64,000 nucleotides of DNA from positions 62,001 to 126,000 of the forward strand of contig DXVO01000021.1 of the NCBI GenBank assembly GCA_019417325.1, in the 5' to 3' direction. The DNA comes from Parabacteroides sp. Lineage in GTDB: Bacteria > Bacteroidota > Bacteroidia > Bacteroidales > Tannerellaceae. Positions 17,259 through 26,136 of this stretch are shown here, piece after piece. Position numbers and translations under genes: made by a program. How positions within the stretch are numbered: position 1 is the first letter of the stretch; every line of letters starts with the position of its first letter. The notes under the pieces were generated by a model, which was not told the DNA's origin, ran no database searches, and saw only the letters and a list, made by a program, of their open reading frames with translations.

Positions 17259-17966
17259 ATGGATTTTCTTCAATCGCTATTAGATAACAGTTCTATTCCT
17301 GCTATTACAGCTTTTATATTGGGGATTTTAACGGCGGTCAGCCCGTGTCCGTTAGCGACCAACATAACGGCAATAGGATTTATTAGTAAGGACATAGAAA
17401 ACCATCACCGGATATTTATAAACGGATTGCTTTATACTTTCGGCAGAATAGTAAGCTATACGGTTCTTGGCTTTATCCTTATCCCTATTCTCCGTGAGGG
17501 AGCAAGTATGTTTATGGTTCAAAAAGCCGTAAGCAAGTACGGGGAAATGCTGATTGCTCCGGCATTAATCATCATTGGAATATTTATGCTCGATGTAATA
17601 AAACTCAATCTACCGAAAATCAATATCGGCGGTGAAAGTTTGAAAAAGAGGACTAAAGGCGGTTGGGGGGCTATGCTATTGGGTATTTTATTCGCCCTTG
17701 CTTTTTGTCCTACCAGTGGAGTATTTTATTTCGGTATGCTTATGCCTTTGTCAGCAGCGGAAACGGGTGGGTATCTCTTACCTGTAATTTACGCTATTGC
17801 TACGGGATTACCCGTAATCCTTGTTGCATGGATTTTAGCGTACAGTGTTGCCGGACTGGGTAAGTTTTATAACCGGATGCAAATATTCGAGAAATGGTTT
17901 CGTAAAATAGTTGCCATCCTCTTTATTGCGGTAGGAATTTATTATGCAGTAGTCTTTTATCTATAA
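17259..17966 (+). CDS. arsG: ArsG-type permease (CcdA/DsbD-like)
   Basis: A 235-residue inner-membrane protein with six or more helices, of the CcdA/DsbD superfamily. The paired cysteines that shuttle electrons are visible in T-A-V-S-P-C-P-L-A-T-N near residue 29 and A-F-C-P-T-S-G-V-F near residue 153. In Bacteroides ars operons this family is called ArsG and linked to aromatic aminobenzyl-arsenical efflux; the CcdA-like cysteines suggest electron transfer to the ArsF lipoprotein encoded just upstream. Which of the two roles holds cannot be told from sequence. Confidence 0.82.
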   Translation: MDFLQSLLDNSSIPAITAFILGILTAVSPCPLATNITAIGFISKDIENHHRIFINGLLYTFGRIVSYTVLGFILIPILREGASMFMVQKAVSKYGEMLIAPALIIIGIFMLDVIKLNLPKINIGGESLKKRTKGGWGAMLLGILFALAFCPTSGVFYFGMLMPLSAAETGGYLLPVIYAIATGLPVILVAWILAYSVAGLGKFYNRMQIFEKWFRKIVAILFIAVGIYYAVVFYL

Positions 17967-18000
17967 ATAAACATAGAGTATCATTTTAAATAAAAACAGT

Positions 18001-18327
18001 ATGAAAAAGATAGAAATTTTCGACCCGGCAATGTGTTGCCCTACGGGTCTTTGTGGAACAAATATTGACCCTGAATTAATGCGTATTGCGGTTGTTATTG
18101 AAACATTGAAGAAACAGGGTATCATCGTTACCCGTCACAATTTACGTGACGAACCGCAAGTGTATGTAAGTAATAAAACAGTAAACGAGCATCTGCAAAA
18201 ACATGGGGCGGATGCACTGCCTATTACTTTAGTGGACGGCGAAATCGCTGTTTCAAAAACCTATCCTACCACCAAACAAATGAGTGAATGGATGGGTATC
18301 AATTTGGATTTTATGCCAGTAAAATGA
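18001..18327 (+). CDS. arsD: Arsenite metallochaperone ArsD
   Basis: A 108-residue cytoplasmic chaperone that binds As(III) and hands it to the ArsA ATPase. The three essential cysteines are present as C12, C13 and C18 (A-M-C-C-P-T-G-L-C-G). The C-terminal Cys pairs of the E. coli plasmid protein are absent, as in many chromosomal versions. ArsA follows after 25 bases. Confidence 0.93.
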   Translation: MKKIEIFDPAMCCPTGLCGTNIDPELMRIAVVIETLKKQGIIVTRHNLRDEPQVYVSNKTVNEHLQKHGADALPITLVDGEIAVSKTYPTTKQMSEWMGINLDFMPVK

Positions 18328-18352
18328 GTATTCACCAGCTAATTATATAAAA

Positions 18353-20065
18353 ATGAAAACATTTAATTTATCAGATATAGATTTGACGAAATACCTTTTC
18401 TTCACCGGAAAGGGCGGTGTAGGAAAAACTTCGATTGCTTGTGCTACTGCGGTAGGCTTGGCAGATAATGGAAAGAAAATACTGCTTATCAGTACAGACC
18501 CGGCTTCAAACCTGCAAGATGTGTTTAATCAAACACTGAACGGACACGGTACGGATATTCAAGAAGTACCCGGCTTAACGGTCGTTAATCTCGACCCGGA
18601 ACAAGCCGCAGCCGAATACAGGGAAAGCGTTATTGCTCCTTTCCGGGGACAACTGCCCGAAAGTGTAATTCAGAATATGGAAGAACAACTTTCAGGCTCT
18701 TGTACGGTAGAAATTGCGGCTTTCAACCAGTTTTCCGATTTTATCACGGATGCCGATAAAGCAAAAGAATACGACCATATTATCTTTGATACAGCCCCCA
18801 CGGGACACACGTTACGAATGTTACAACTACCATCAGCGTGGAGTACATTTATTAGTGAGAGTACGCACGGTGCATCTTGCTTAGGTCAATTATCCGGTTT
18901 GGAAGAACGGAAAGGTATCTATAAGCAGGCAGTTGAAACACTTTCGGATGCAAACGCAACCCGCTTAGTATTGGTTAGCCGTCCTGAAATCGCACCATTA
19001 AAAGAAGCCGCCCGTTCTTCACATGAATTGCAATTACTGGGAATTAAAAACCAGCTATTGGTAATCAACGGGCTTTTGCTGCAATTAGATGAAGCCGATA
19101 ACGTATCGAAACAGATATATGACAGGCAGCAAAATGCCCTGAAACAGACCCCAGCGGAACTGCTGGAATATCCGTCTTATTATGTTCCTTTACGGTCATA
19201 CAATTTATCTAATATTGCAAATATCCGCCGGATGCTTTACAATGATAACTTAACAAATGATGTGAACTATCAGCGGATTACCGATGCCAAAGGGATGGAT
19301 AAACTGGTAAACGACCTCTATCAATCAGGAAAAAGGGTTGTTTTTACTATGGGAAAAGGCGGCGTGGGAAAAACCACGTTAGCCACTGAAATAGCCCTGA
19401 AATTAACAAAATTGGGTGCAAAGGTGCATCTTACCACCACTGACCCGGCAAACCATCTGAATTATAACCTTGCTGTTCAGGCTGGCATTACGGTAAGCCG
19501 GATTGACGAAGCGGAAGTGTTGGAAGCCTATAAAAACGAGGTTCGCAGTAAAGCTGCGGAAACAATGACAGCCGAAGATATGGAATATATAGAGGAAGAT
19601 TTACGTTCACCGTGTACGCAGGAAATTGCAGTATTCCGGGCTTTCGCTGAAATTGTCGATAAAGCAGAAAATGAAGTCGTAGTAATTGACACCGCACCTA
19701 CCGGACACACTTTGTTATTGCTGGATGCAACGGAAAGTTACCATAAAGAAGTACAACGTACACATGGCGACACTCCCGCTTCCGTAAGAAAGCTGTTACC
19801 ACGTTTGAGAAACCAGCAGGAAACAGAAGTCGTTATTGTGACCCTGCCCGAAGCAACACCCGTATTTGAAGCCGAACGTTTGCAAATGGATTTACAACGT
19901 GCCGGGATTAATAATAAATGGTGGGTCGTGAATGCTTGCTTGTCATTAACTGACACCGAAAATTCTTTCTTGCGGGCAAAGGCGCAAAATGAATTGGTTT
20001 GGATTAAGAAAGTAGAAGAATTGTCAAAGGGAAATGCTGCCCTGATAGCTTGGAAAAATAACTAA
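18353..20065 (+). CDS. arsA: Arsenical pump-driving ATPase ArsA
   Basis: A 570-residue ATPase made of two homologous halves. P-loops G-K-G-G-V-G-K-T are at about residues 19-26 and 333-340, and signature D-T-A-P-T-G-H-T sequences occur in each half. Metal-site cysteines are present in S-G-S-C-T-V-E, G-A-S-C-L-G and S-P-C-T-Q-E. It energises arsenite export. In this operon the partner permease is of the Acr3 type, a combination also known elsewhere. ArsC starts four bases after the stop. Confidence 0.95.
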   Translation: MKTFNLSDIDLTKYLFFTGKGGVGKTSIACATAVGLADNGKKILLISTDPASNLQDVFNQTLNGHGTDIQEVPGLTVVNLDPEQAAAEYRESVIAPFRGQLPESVIQNMEEQLSGSCTVEIAAFNQFSDFITDADKAKEYDHIIFDTAPTGHTLRMLQLPSAWSTFISESTHGASCLGQLSGLEERKGIYKQAVETLSDANATRLVLVSRPEIAPLKEAARSSHELQLLGIKNQLLVINGLLLQLDEADNVSKQIYDRQQNALKQTPAELLEYPSYYVPLRSYNLSNIANIRRMLYNDNLTNDVNYQRITDAKGMDKLVNDLYQSGKRVVFTMGKGGVGKTTLATEIALKLTKLGAKVHLTTTDPANHLNYNLAVQAGITVSRIDEAEVLEAYKNEVRSKAAETMTAEDMEYIEEDLRSPCTQEIAVFRAFAEIVDKAENEVVVIDTAPTGHTLLLLDATESYHKEVQRTHGDTPASVRKLLPRLRNQQETEVVIVTLPEATPVFEAERLQMDLQRAGINNKWWVVNACLSLTDTENSFLRAKAQNELVWIKKVEELSKGNAALIAWKNN

Positions 20066-20069
20066 AAAC

Positions 20070-20498
20070 ATGAAGATTTTAATTCTTTGTACAGGGAATA
20101 GCTGCCGCAGCCAAATGGCACATGGCTTTCTACAATCATTTGACAATAAACTGGATGTCTTTTCAGCAGGAACAAAACCTGCTGAAAAGGTTAATCCGAT
20201 GGCGGTAAAGGTTATGGATGAAATGGGTATAGATTTAACCCACCATACCCCTAAAAGTGTAAACCTATATATAGGGCAGGAATGGGACTATGTTATTACG
20301 GTCTGCGGTGGGGCAAACGAAAGCTGCCCGATGTTTACGGGTGAAGTAAGGAACAGGCTGCATATAGGATTTGACGACCCCTCGGAAGCAACCGGAACGC
20401 CGGAGTTTATAAACAGTGAATTTCATCGGGTACGGGATGAGATAAAAGCCCGTTTCTATGACTTCTACCTGAAAGAATTAAGACCACAATTAAGCTAA
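20070..20498 (+). CDS. arsC: Arsenate reductase, thioredoxin-coupled LMW-PTP type
   Basis: A 142-residue enzyme that reduces As(V) to As(III). The P-loop C-x5-R is C7-T-G-N-S-C-R13, and the relay cysteines C79 and C86 (T-V-C-G-G-A-N-E-S-C) match the C82/C89 pair of the staphylococcal pI258 enzyme, so reduction should depend on thioredoxin. This fits the two thioredoxin-like genes upstream. An acr3 gene follows after 12 bases. Confidence 0.94.
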   Translation: MKILILCTGNSCRSQMAHGFLQSFDNKLDVFSAGTKPAEKVNPMAVKVMDEMGIDLTHHTPKSVNLYIGQEWDYVITVCGGANESCPMFTGEVRNRLHIGFDDPSEATGTPEFINSEFHRVRDEIKARFYDFYLKELRPQLS

Positions 20499-20510
20499 AT
20501 AGTTGTTGTT

Positions 20511-21557
20511 ATGGAAAAGAAACAAGGAATTGGATTTTTTGAAAAATACCTGACTATCTGGGTTGCCTTGTGCATCATTATTGGAATTGCCGTGGGACAA
20601 TGGCTTCCGGCAATTCCGCAAACATTAAGCAAATTTGAATATGCCAACGTGTCTATACCCGTGGCAATCCTGATTTGGTTAATGATTTATCCGATGATGC
20701 TAAAAGTGGATTTTCAAAGTGTTAAGAATGTCGGCAAGCGTCCGAAAGGAATAATAGTCACTTGCGTTACAAATTGGCTGATAAAGCCATTTACCATGTT
20801 CGGAATAGCTTATTTGTTCTTCTATGTGGTTTTCAAAGCCTTTATACCTGCTGGATTAGCCGAAGAATATTTAGCCGGGGCGGTATTATTGGGGGCTGCA
20901 CCTTGTACAGCTATGGTGTTCGTGTGGAGTTACCTTACTAAAGGGGATGCCGCTTATACGCTGGTACAAGTGGCAGTGAACGATTTAATCATATTGGTAG
21001 CGTTTGCCCCTATCGTTGCTTTCCTGCTGGGAGTTGGTGGCGTATCTATCCCGTGGGACACTCTGTTGCTATCCGTGGGGCTGTTTGTTGTGATACCACT
21101 TGCTGCCGGGGTCATTACCCGAATAATGGTTATCCGCCGCAAAGGTGTGGAATATTTCAATAACGTATTTATTAAGAAATTTAATAATTATACGGTAGGT
21201 GGATTGCTATTAACGCTTATTATCCTGTTTTCATTTCAAGGAGAAACGATACTGAACAATCCCCTGCATATCTTATTGATTGCAGTTCCGCTTGTGTTGC
21301 AAACGGTTCTGATATTCTTCGTTGCTTACGGTTGGGCGAAATGGTGGAAATTACCCCATGATGTTGCCGCACCTGCCGGAATGATTGGGGCAAGTAATTT
21401 CTTTGAATTGGCGGTTGCTGTGGCTATTTCTCTTTTTGGTTTACAATCCGGGGCTGCATTGGCTACGGTGGTGGGCGTGCTGGTCGAAGTTCCGGTGATG
21501 TTGATGTTAGTAAGGATTGCCAATAACACACGAAGCTGGTTTCCGGCTACAAAATAA
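20511..21557 (+). CDS. acr3: Arsenite efflux permease, ACR3 family
   Basis: A 348-residue inner-membrane permease with about ten helices. The conserved A-A-P-C-T-A-M-V-F-V-W near residue 130, with the cysteine needed for transport, and G-A-S-N-F-F-E-L-A-V-A near 292 are family marks. It exports arsenite and ends the operon: a hairpin-like sequence lies 35 bases downstream. Confidence 0.94.
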   Translation: MEKKQGIGFFEKYLTIWVALCIIIGIAVGQWLPAIPQTLSKFEYANVSIPVAILIWLMIYPMMLKVDFQSVKNVGKRPKGIIVTCVTNWLIKPFTMFGIAYLFFYVVFKAFIPAGLAEEYLAGAVLLGAAPCTAMVFVWSYLTKGDAAYTLVQVAVNDLIILVAFAPIVAFLLGVGGVSIPWDTLLLSVGLFVVIPLAAGVITRIMVIRRKGVEYFNNVFIKKFNNYTVGGLLLTLIILFSFQGETILNNPLHILLIAVPLVLQTVLIFFVAYGWAKWWKLPHDVAAPAGMIGASNFFELAVAVAISLFGLQSGAALATVVGVLVEVPVMLMLVRIANNTRSWFPATK

Positions 21558-21591
21558 CAATAGGGCAAAAGTCCTAATCTAACTTTATCGT

Positions 21592-21647
21592 AAAAAGGCT
21601 TGGTGCTGGAAATGTTTGTTCCTAACGTTTCCGGCATTCTGCCTTTT
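21592..21647 (+). terminator. Imperfect terminator after the ars operon
   Basis: AAAAAGGC pairs with GCCTTTT, with the partly paired blocks TGCTGGAAATGT and ACGTTTCCGGCAT inside. Confidence 0.55.
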
Positions 21648-21699
21648 ACAAAAGTCAGAATAAAGATACATTTTTCGGCATTAAGACAACCGTAATAAC

Positions 21700-22434
21700 A
21701 TGAACAATGAAATTAATTTTGAAGAATTTATAAAAAACATAGACTGTACTATCTATGAAAAAATAGATGTTGATAACTGGAATATTTCAATAGAGGTAGT
21801 TCTCGATGTCGTAGAGTTTCTGCAACGGTCACTCGAAGATATGAGAACTTATATTGTCAATCATCCTTTCAGTAACAAGGAAGAAGAAATTTATTTCTTC
21901 AAACACATCAAACCGGAAGTATTGAGTAGATTATTATACTTTACAGAGATTTACAATACCGAAATGCGAAAACCGCATGGAAGCATTGAAGTCTTAAAAA
22001 AGTATTATAACGACAGATTGGATGAATTGACTTCCTATTTTGAAAGTAATTTGGATTTTTACCAATATTACCGTTCTAAAGCGACCCACTTAGATAGTCA
22101 TTATTTTGTACGGGGGCATATTGATTTTAAGCTGTGTCCGAATTGTGTACCTTATGACCGTGACCCGGAATTTTCCACTTGTTACGACCACAAAGCAGCA
22201 CAAATATTAGCGAATGATATGCTTTGTATTTATCTGAATAAAAAGTTACATGGAGTTGATAAGCAAGTAATCATCGCAAAAAGTCGGTCTTTCTTACCGG
22301 AACACCCTTTCCGGTGGACTGCAACAAAAATAGCAGCCGTAGAATTTTTCCTGTTTCTCGTAAATCCGACTTTTTTTTTATGCGTCTTCCGGTCGGGTCG
22401 GTCGTTTTCGTTTCACATAGGCGTAAAAGGGTAG
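21700..22434 (+). pseudogene. rteC: RteC family regulator, C-terminally truncated
   Basis: In CTnDOT, RteC activates excision genes in response to tetracycline signalling. Here the N-terminal and middle parts are present: Y-F-V-R-G-H-I-D-F near residue 138, D-P-E-F-S-T-C-Y-D-H-K near 155 and A-N-D-M-L-C-I-Y-L near 172. The C-terminal DNA-binding region begins as W-T-A-T-K-I-A-A-V-E and is then replaced by unrelated, hydrophobic residues up to a chance stop at 22434. The natural family continues for some 70 more residues. The break point near 22345 leads into non-coding mobilisation-type sequence. No rteA, rteB or tetQ is near. Confidence 0.75.
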
Positions 22435-22440
22435 TGTTTA

Positions 22441-22532
22441 GACTTTGCAAGTTTTTGGCAAAAAATACCTCGCAACCAGCGGGCGCAGGGAAGATTTTTT
22501 GCCAAACCTGAAAGGCTCGAACTTGCAAAGTC
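22441..22532. repeat. Nested double inverted repeat
   Basis: Two pairs of perfect 13-base arms are nested: GACTTTGCAAGTT (22441-22453) with 22520-22532, and TTTGGCAAAAAAT (22454-22466) with 22494-22506. A GC-rich 27-base tip lies inside. No T tract follows. It looks like a cruciform-forming transfer or recombination site. Confidence 0.75.
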
Positions 22533-22840
22533 GTGAAGAACACGTAACTACCTTTGCCTATTGAAATGATAAAAACGACTGTCCCGGCTGGGGGACTGCT
22601 AAAGAGGAAGATTTACATTAAGAGGAACAGGTAAAAGGTCTAATCTATATTTTGTAGGGAAAAGTTCCTGATGGGAACTTATTTTCTAAAATGGGAAAAT
22701 GCGGGCGGCAAAGACAAGTGTATCGTCAGTTTATCTTACGATAGGCTTGTGCGGGTTTTCATAGGCTCTTTTTTGAAAAGCCCCGCAAGTGGATAAACTT
22801 TTGTGCAGTAACAGCGGGGATTTTGGAAAATGTGCCGGAG
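22533..22840. other. Gene-free stretch
   Basis: No convincing gene. Short G-rich blocks (GCGGGCGGCAAAG, GCTTGTGCGGGTTTTC) look like the non-coding mobilisation region of Bacteroides conjugative transposons; this is an impression, not a match I can prove. Confidence 0.3.
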
Positions 22841-22870
22841 AAAAAAGAATAGCGGGACGTATGCCCGCTA
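22841..22870 (-). terminator. Terminator of the ORF6N gene
   Basis: Arms TAGCGGG/CCCGCTA with a seven-base loop and, on the minus strand, a following TTCTTTTTTC. Confidence 0.8.
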
Positions 22871-22898
22871 TCCTGATGGGAATATTTCAATCTATTCA

Positions 22899-23396
22899 TT
22901 ATCTAAAGCCAATAGGACGGCGTTCTTTCTGCTGTTGGGACTGGCTTAACAACTGGGTAAGGGCTTGGTAGATTTCATTAAATTGTGCATCCGTACTTAC
23001 TTCCAGTTCTTCAATACGTTTCAGCAGTTCTTCGTAACCGATTACCATTTGTCGCATAAGGACAAACGCCCGCATGATGGATATATTCACGTCTATGGCG
23101 GTCTGACTGCGCAACACGCTACTAAGCATGGCAACTCCCTGTTCTGTAAAGCAATCGGGAAGTATATAGCTGTGTTTCAAGCTCTCCGGCAACTGGTCAC
23201 AATTTGTGACCAGTTCGTCCCATTCCTCTTTCGTCATGGTAAAACGGAAGTCGGACGGGAAGCGTTTTTCGTTACGCTTTACTGCCTGTTTCAAGGCTTT
23301 TGTCTGTACTCCGTAAAGTTCTGCCAAATGAAAGTCAAGCATTACACGGTAACCCCTGATTTCAAAAATTTTGTTCTGAATGATTTGCAAGTCCAT
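22899..23396 (-). CDS. ORF6N domain protein
   Basis: A 165-residue DNA-binding-type protein. The N-terminal ORF6N domain covers about residues 5-90: I-F-E-I-R-G-Y-R-V-M-L-D, L-A-E-L-Y-G-V-Q-T-K, and L-P-D-C-F-T-E-Q-G-V-A-M-L. A short coiled coil ends the protein. ORF6N proteins are common on phages and Bacteroides mobile elements; their task (anti-repressor or regulator) is not established. The stop-proximal terminator and minus orientation put it after the integrase fragment as a separate unit. Confidence 0.85.
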   Translation of the reverse strand: MDLQIIQNKIFEIRGYRVMLDFHLAELYGVQTKALKQAVKRNEKRFPSDFRFTMTKEEWDELVTNCDQLPESLKHSYILPDCFTEQGVAMLSSVLRSQTAIDVNISIMRAFVLMRQMVIGYEELLKRIEELEVSTDAQFNEIYQALTQLLSQSQQQKERRPIGFR

Positions 23397-23407
23397 AATT
23401 CTATTAT

Positions 23408-23893
23408 TTATAAATTAAACATGGTTTCCATATCTTTGAATTGCCCGGAAATAGCGGACATATCACTGGCTATCTTGTTTTTCGTAAAGCAAGTGACTGA
23501 AAGCGTACTTTTCAAAAGGCTATGCCCCAATATTTTGGCTGCGGTTTCAAGGGGAATACCGTTTTCCGAAGCTATCGTGGTGGCAAATGTCCGGCGGGCT
23601 GAAAAAGTGGTGATAGTTTTGTTTATGCCACATTCAAAAGCTATTTCCCGTAACCGAATATTCATTACAGGCAAAGGAAAAAGCGGAAACAACCCGCCGT
23701 CCTCTTGTTGTCCTTTGTATTTCTCAATTATTTTATAGGGAATATCCAACAGGGGAATAGTACGGGGAAAACGGGTCATAGGAACATATATTCGCAAATA
23801 GTGGCTACCACTGGGTAACGTCATAAGTTGCTCTGCACGTAGCTTTTTTAAATCTTCATAAACCAGCCCGGTGAAGCAGTAGAAGATTTTAGT
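23408..23893 (-). pseudogene. Integrase C-terminal fragment, catalytically dead
   Basis: Catalytic-domain half of a tyrosine recombinase. It starts abruptly at K-I-F-Y-C-F-T-G-L, then I-P-L-L-D-I-P near residue 60, F-S-A-R-R-T-F-A-T and A-K-I-L-G-H. Two key residues are missing: the first His of the H-x-x-R box is replaced (F-S-A-R-R), and no tyrosine stands in the nucleophile region (H-S-L-L-K-S-T-L-S-V-T-C-F). It is the likely continuation of the N-terminal fragment at 36060-36833, which stops at the same motif (F-S-C-Y-T). Element B separates the two. Confidence 0.75.
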
Positions 23894-23935
23894 TTTATCT
23901 ATTGATAAATAGATATTTAGAAGAAAAAGAAAGAA

Positions 23936-23958
23936 CAATGGGTAACGATATAGAAACG
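23936..23958. repeat. Left direct repeat of element B
   Basis: Core GGGTAACGAT followed by TAGAAACG. Matches the right copy at 22 of 23 positions and resembles the inner end motifs of island A. Confidence 0.8.
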
Positions 23959-24085
23959 AGCGAACTTCTTTAGTCTGCTGTGTTTTTCCATTGCTTTAAA
24001 TAACTCTCTCACAAAAGTACGATTATTTTCTAATATATTTTTTCCTTTGGGAATAAAATATTAATTTGGCGAGATTGGACAACAT

Positions 24086-24112
24086 TTACTCATAGCAAAA
24101 TGAGTAATTTTG
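24086..24112 (+). promoter_or_regulatory. Palindrome and -7 box before the AraC-type gene
   Basis: Perfect inverted repeat TTACTCAT (6 bases) ATGAGTAA at 24086-24107 overlaps a -7-like box TAATTTTG at 24105-24112. Likely promoter with an operator for the four-gene cargo. Confidence 0.6.
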
Positions 24113-24130
24113 TTGCAAATAACAGAAGCA

Positions 24131-24973
24131 ATGAGAAATAGTACTGAAAACATATATCAGCAAAAGGTTAATCAGGTTATTGATTATATCAGTGCAAATC
24201 TGCATTTGCCTTTACAGTTGGATGTCATTGCCGATAAAATAAACGTATCTCAAAGGCAATTACTTCGTATTATGCGTTCTGCCCTAAATGAATCATTATA
24301 TACTTATGTGACAAGGCAACGTATTGAACGGGCTGTACTATATATGCAAACCGAAGAAATGAGCTTGACAACATTGTCATCAATGGTAGGATATGATAAT
24401 TCACAGTCTTTTTCAAAAGCATTTAAGAAACAGTTTGGCATATCTCCTAAAGCATACATTAATGAGTTACAATCTCGATTAGAGGGCTACGTACAAAGTA
24501 GTGGAAATAGAAGTAGTCTTCAAGCCGAAATATGCTATTTTGAAGGATTGGAGTTGGTCTATATTCGCATATTTGGCAAGTATGGTGAAACAGAGCCTTA
24601 TGAAATAGCATGGAATAAACTGATGCTGTTTTTAAAAGACAATCAAGCCCTAACACGTGAAACTCGTTTTATCGGATTGAGTTTTGACGACCCAAACGTA
24701 ACTAACTATAACCAATGCCGATTTTATGCTTGTGCATCAGTGAAAAAAAAGATTGTTCCAACTGGAGAGTTTGGAACAATTCGGTTGCAACAAGGTAAGT
24801 ATGCGGTTTACATTTTAAAGGGGAGTTGTTCGGGGCTACAAGAGTTGTATAACAATATTAGTGTGAATTTTGAACACACCATACGGCATGGGATGGCTTT
24901 TGAAGAATATATCAGTTATACAACTGAAAATAGCAAAGAAAACATTACAAAAATTTATATGCCAATAAAATAG
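24131..24973 (+). CDS. AraC-type regulator with GyrI-like ligand domain
   Basis: A 280-residue transcription factor. Residues about 10-110 are two helix-turn-helix units of the AraC family (I-S-A-N-L-H-L-P-L-Q-L-D-V-I-A, then L-S-S-M-V-G-Y-D-N-S-Q-S-F-S-K-A-F-K). Residues 125-280 form a GyrI-like small-molecule-binding domain. This layout is that of Rob/SoxS relatives that sense toxic compounds. The ATG at 24131 is taken as the start; a TTG at 24110 overlaps the promoter box. It leads a tight four-gene unit, the following gene beginning 7 bases after its stop. Confidence 0.85.
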   Translation: MRNSTENIYQQKVNQVIDYISANLHLPLQLDVIADKINVSQRQLLRIMRSALNESLYTYVTRQRIERAVLYMQTEEMSLTTLSSMVGYDNSQSFSKAFKKQFGISPKAYINELQSRLEGYVQSSGNRSSLQAEICYFEGLELVYIRIFGKYGETEPYEIAWNKLMLFLKDNQALTRETRFIGLSFDDPNVTNYNQCRFYACASVKKKIVPTGEFGTIRLQQGKYAVYILKGSCSGLQELYNNISVNFEHTIRHGMAFEEYISYTTENSKENITKIYMPIK

Positions 24974-24980
24974 AACATTT

Positions 24981-25256
24981 ATGGAGAACAAGTATTGCCA
25001 AAGTTGCGGAATGCCGCTACAAAATCAGGACGAGTTTGGAATAAACTCTGATGGAAGCAGAAATGAGGAATATTGCTGCTATTGTTTTAAGGACGGAGCA
25101 TTTACGATGGATTGCACAATGGAACAAATGATAGAGCATTGTGCGCAATTTGTAGATGAGTTTAACAAAGATTCTGAGGTAGTTTATACTAAAGAGGACG
25201 CTATTACAAATATGAAAATTTACTTTCCAACACTTAAACGTTGGAAAGTACAATAA
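24981..25256 (+). CDS. Small zinc-ribbon protein (zf-ribbon_6 type)
   Basis: A 91-residue cytoplasmic protein with the motif Y-C-Q-S-C-G-M-P-L near residue 5 and Y-C-C-Y-C-F-K-D-G near residue 32, which together make a four-cysteine zinc site. The rest is helical with Y-F-P-T-L-K-R-W near the end. Such proteins often stand beside GyrI-domain regulators and are thought to be regulatory, but no function is proven. It is followed after 7 bases by the radical SAM gene. Confidence 0.8.
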   Translation: MENKYCQSCGMPLQNQDEFGINSDGSRNEEYCCYCFKDGAFTMDCTMEQMIEHCAQFVDEFNKDSEVVYTKEDAITNMKIYFPTLKRWKVQ

Positions 25257-25263
25257 AAAGATT

Positions 25264-26133
25264 ATGCGATATATTGAAACAAAATCAATTCTATCGAAAC
25301 TAAGGGAACAAGATACTTGGTTTGGCATTACTTATAACATGAATTTGTATAGGGGATGCCAACACGGGTGTATCTATTGTGATACACGAAGCGAATGTTA
25401 CAGAGTTGGAGATATATCGCAAATATTAGTTAAGCAAAACGCTTTAGAATTACTGACAAAGGAATTACAAAGTAAACGTAAAAACAGAGCTACCATAGGT
25501 ACAGGTTCTATGAATGACCCATATATGCCAATGGAAAGAGAACTGCAATTAACCCGGAATGCTCTACAAATTATTGCTTCATATAAATTCCCAGTCCATA
25601 TAATAACCAAAAGTAATTTAGTAGAGCGTGATATAGATATTTTGCAGGAAATATCAAAAATGTATGCAGCCGTCAGTTTTACAATAACCAGTGCAATAGA
25701 TTCGCTTGCAAAAAAGATTGAACCTAATGCGCCACCCACATCGGAGCGTTATAATGCGATGAAAGCATTAGCAGACAAAGGTATTTATACAGGAGTTACA
25801 TTAATGCCTATATTACCTTTTATCAATGATACAAGAGAAAATATAGAAACTATAATCAGACAAGCAAAAGATTCGGGAGTATCTTATATACTACCTATGT
25901 TTGGCGTGACACTCCGAAAAGGGTCACGAGAATATTTCTATATGGCATTAGACAATCAATTCCCCACAATAAAAGCTAAATACCAATCAGCATTTGGTGA
26001 ACGATATGATTGTTACAGTTATGATTACAAGAAACTGTCAGATACATTCTATAACCTATGCATCAAGTTGGGGATAGAAACTAAAATGATATTTTACGAG
26101 CCTAAAAAATATGAACAACCATCATTATTCTAA
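25264..26133 (+). CDS. SPL-family radical SAM protein
   Basis: A 289-residue Fe-S enzyme of the spore-photoproduct-lyase-like group. The C-x3-C-x2-C cluster motif is C32-Q-H-G-C36-I-Y-C39, with Y-R-G before it. G-T-G-S-M-N-D-P-Y near residue 80 and T-K-S-N-L near 118 belong to the SAM-binding barrel. These proteins are radical SAM enzymes of unknown substrate in non-spore-formers; true DNA photoproduct repair is not implied. It stands between the zinc ribbon and a YoaP-type acetyltransferase with gaps of 7 and 3 bases. Confidence 0.87.
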   Translation: MRYIETKSILSKLREQDTWFGITYNMNLYRGCQHGCIYCDTRSECYRVGDISQILVKQNALELLTKELQSKRKNRATIGTGSMNDPYMPMERELQLTRNALQIIASYKFPVHIITKSNLVERDIDILQEISKMYAAVSFTITSAIDSLAKKIEPNAPPTSERYNAMKALADKGIYTGVTLMPILPFINDTRENIETIIRQAKDSGVSYILPMFGVTLRKGSREYFYMALDNQFPTIKAKYQSAFGERYDCYSYDYKKLSDTFYNLCIKLGIETKMIFYEPKKYEQPSLF

Positions 26134-26136
26134 GTC

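Noticed and set aside
22965..23738. A 257-codon open frame on the plus strand
   Set aside because: It runs antisense to the ORF6N gene and the integrase fragment, which both have clear family motifs; its own translation shows none.
23408..23938. Intact small integrase gene
   Set aside because: It begins in the middle of the catalytic domain and lacks the conserved histidine and the tyrosine.
25264..26133. True spore photoproduct lyase
   Set aside because: The organism is not a spore former by all other signs and the context is an AraC-YoaP unit; only the radical SAM family can be claimed.
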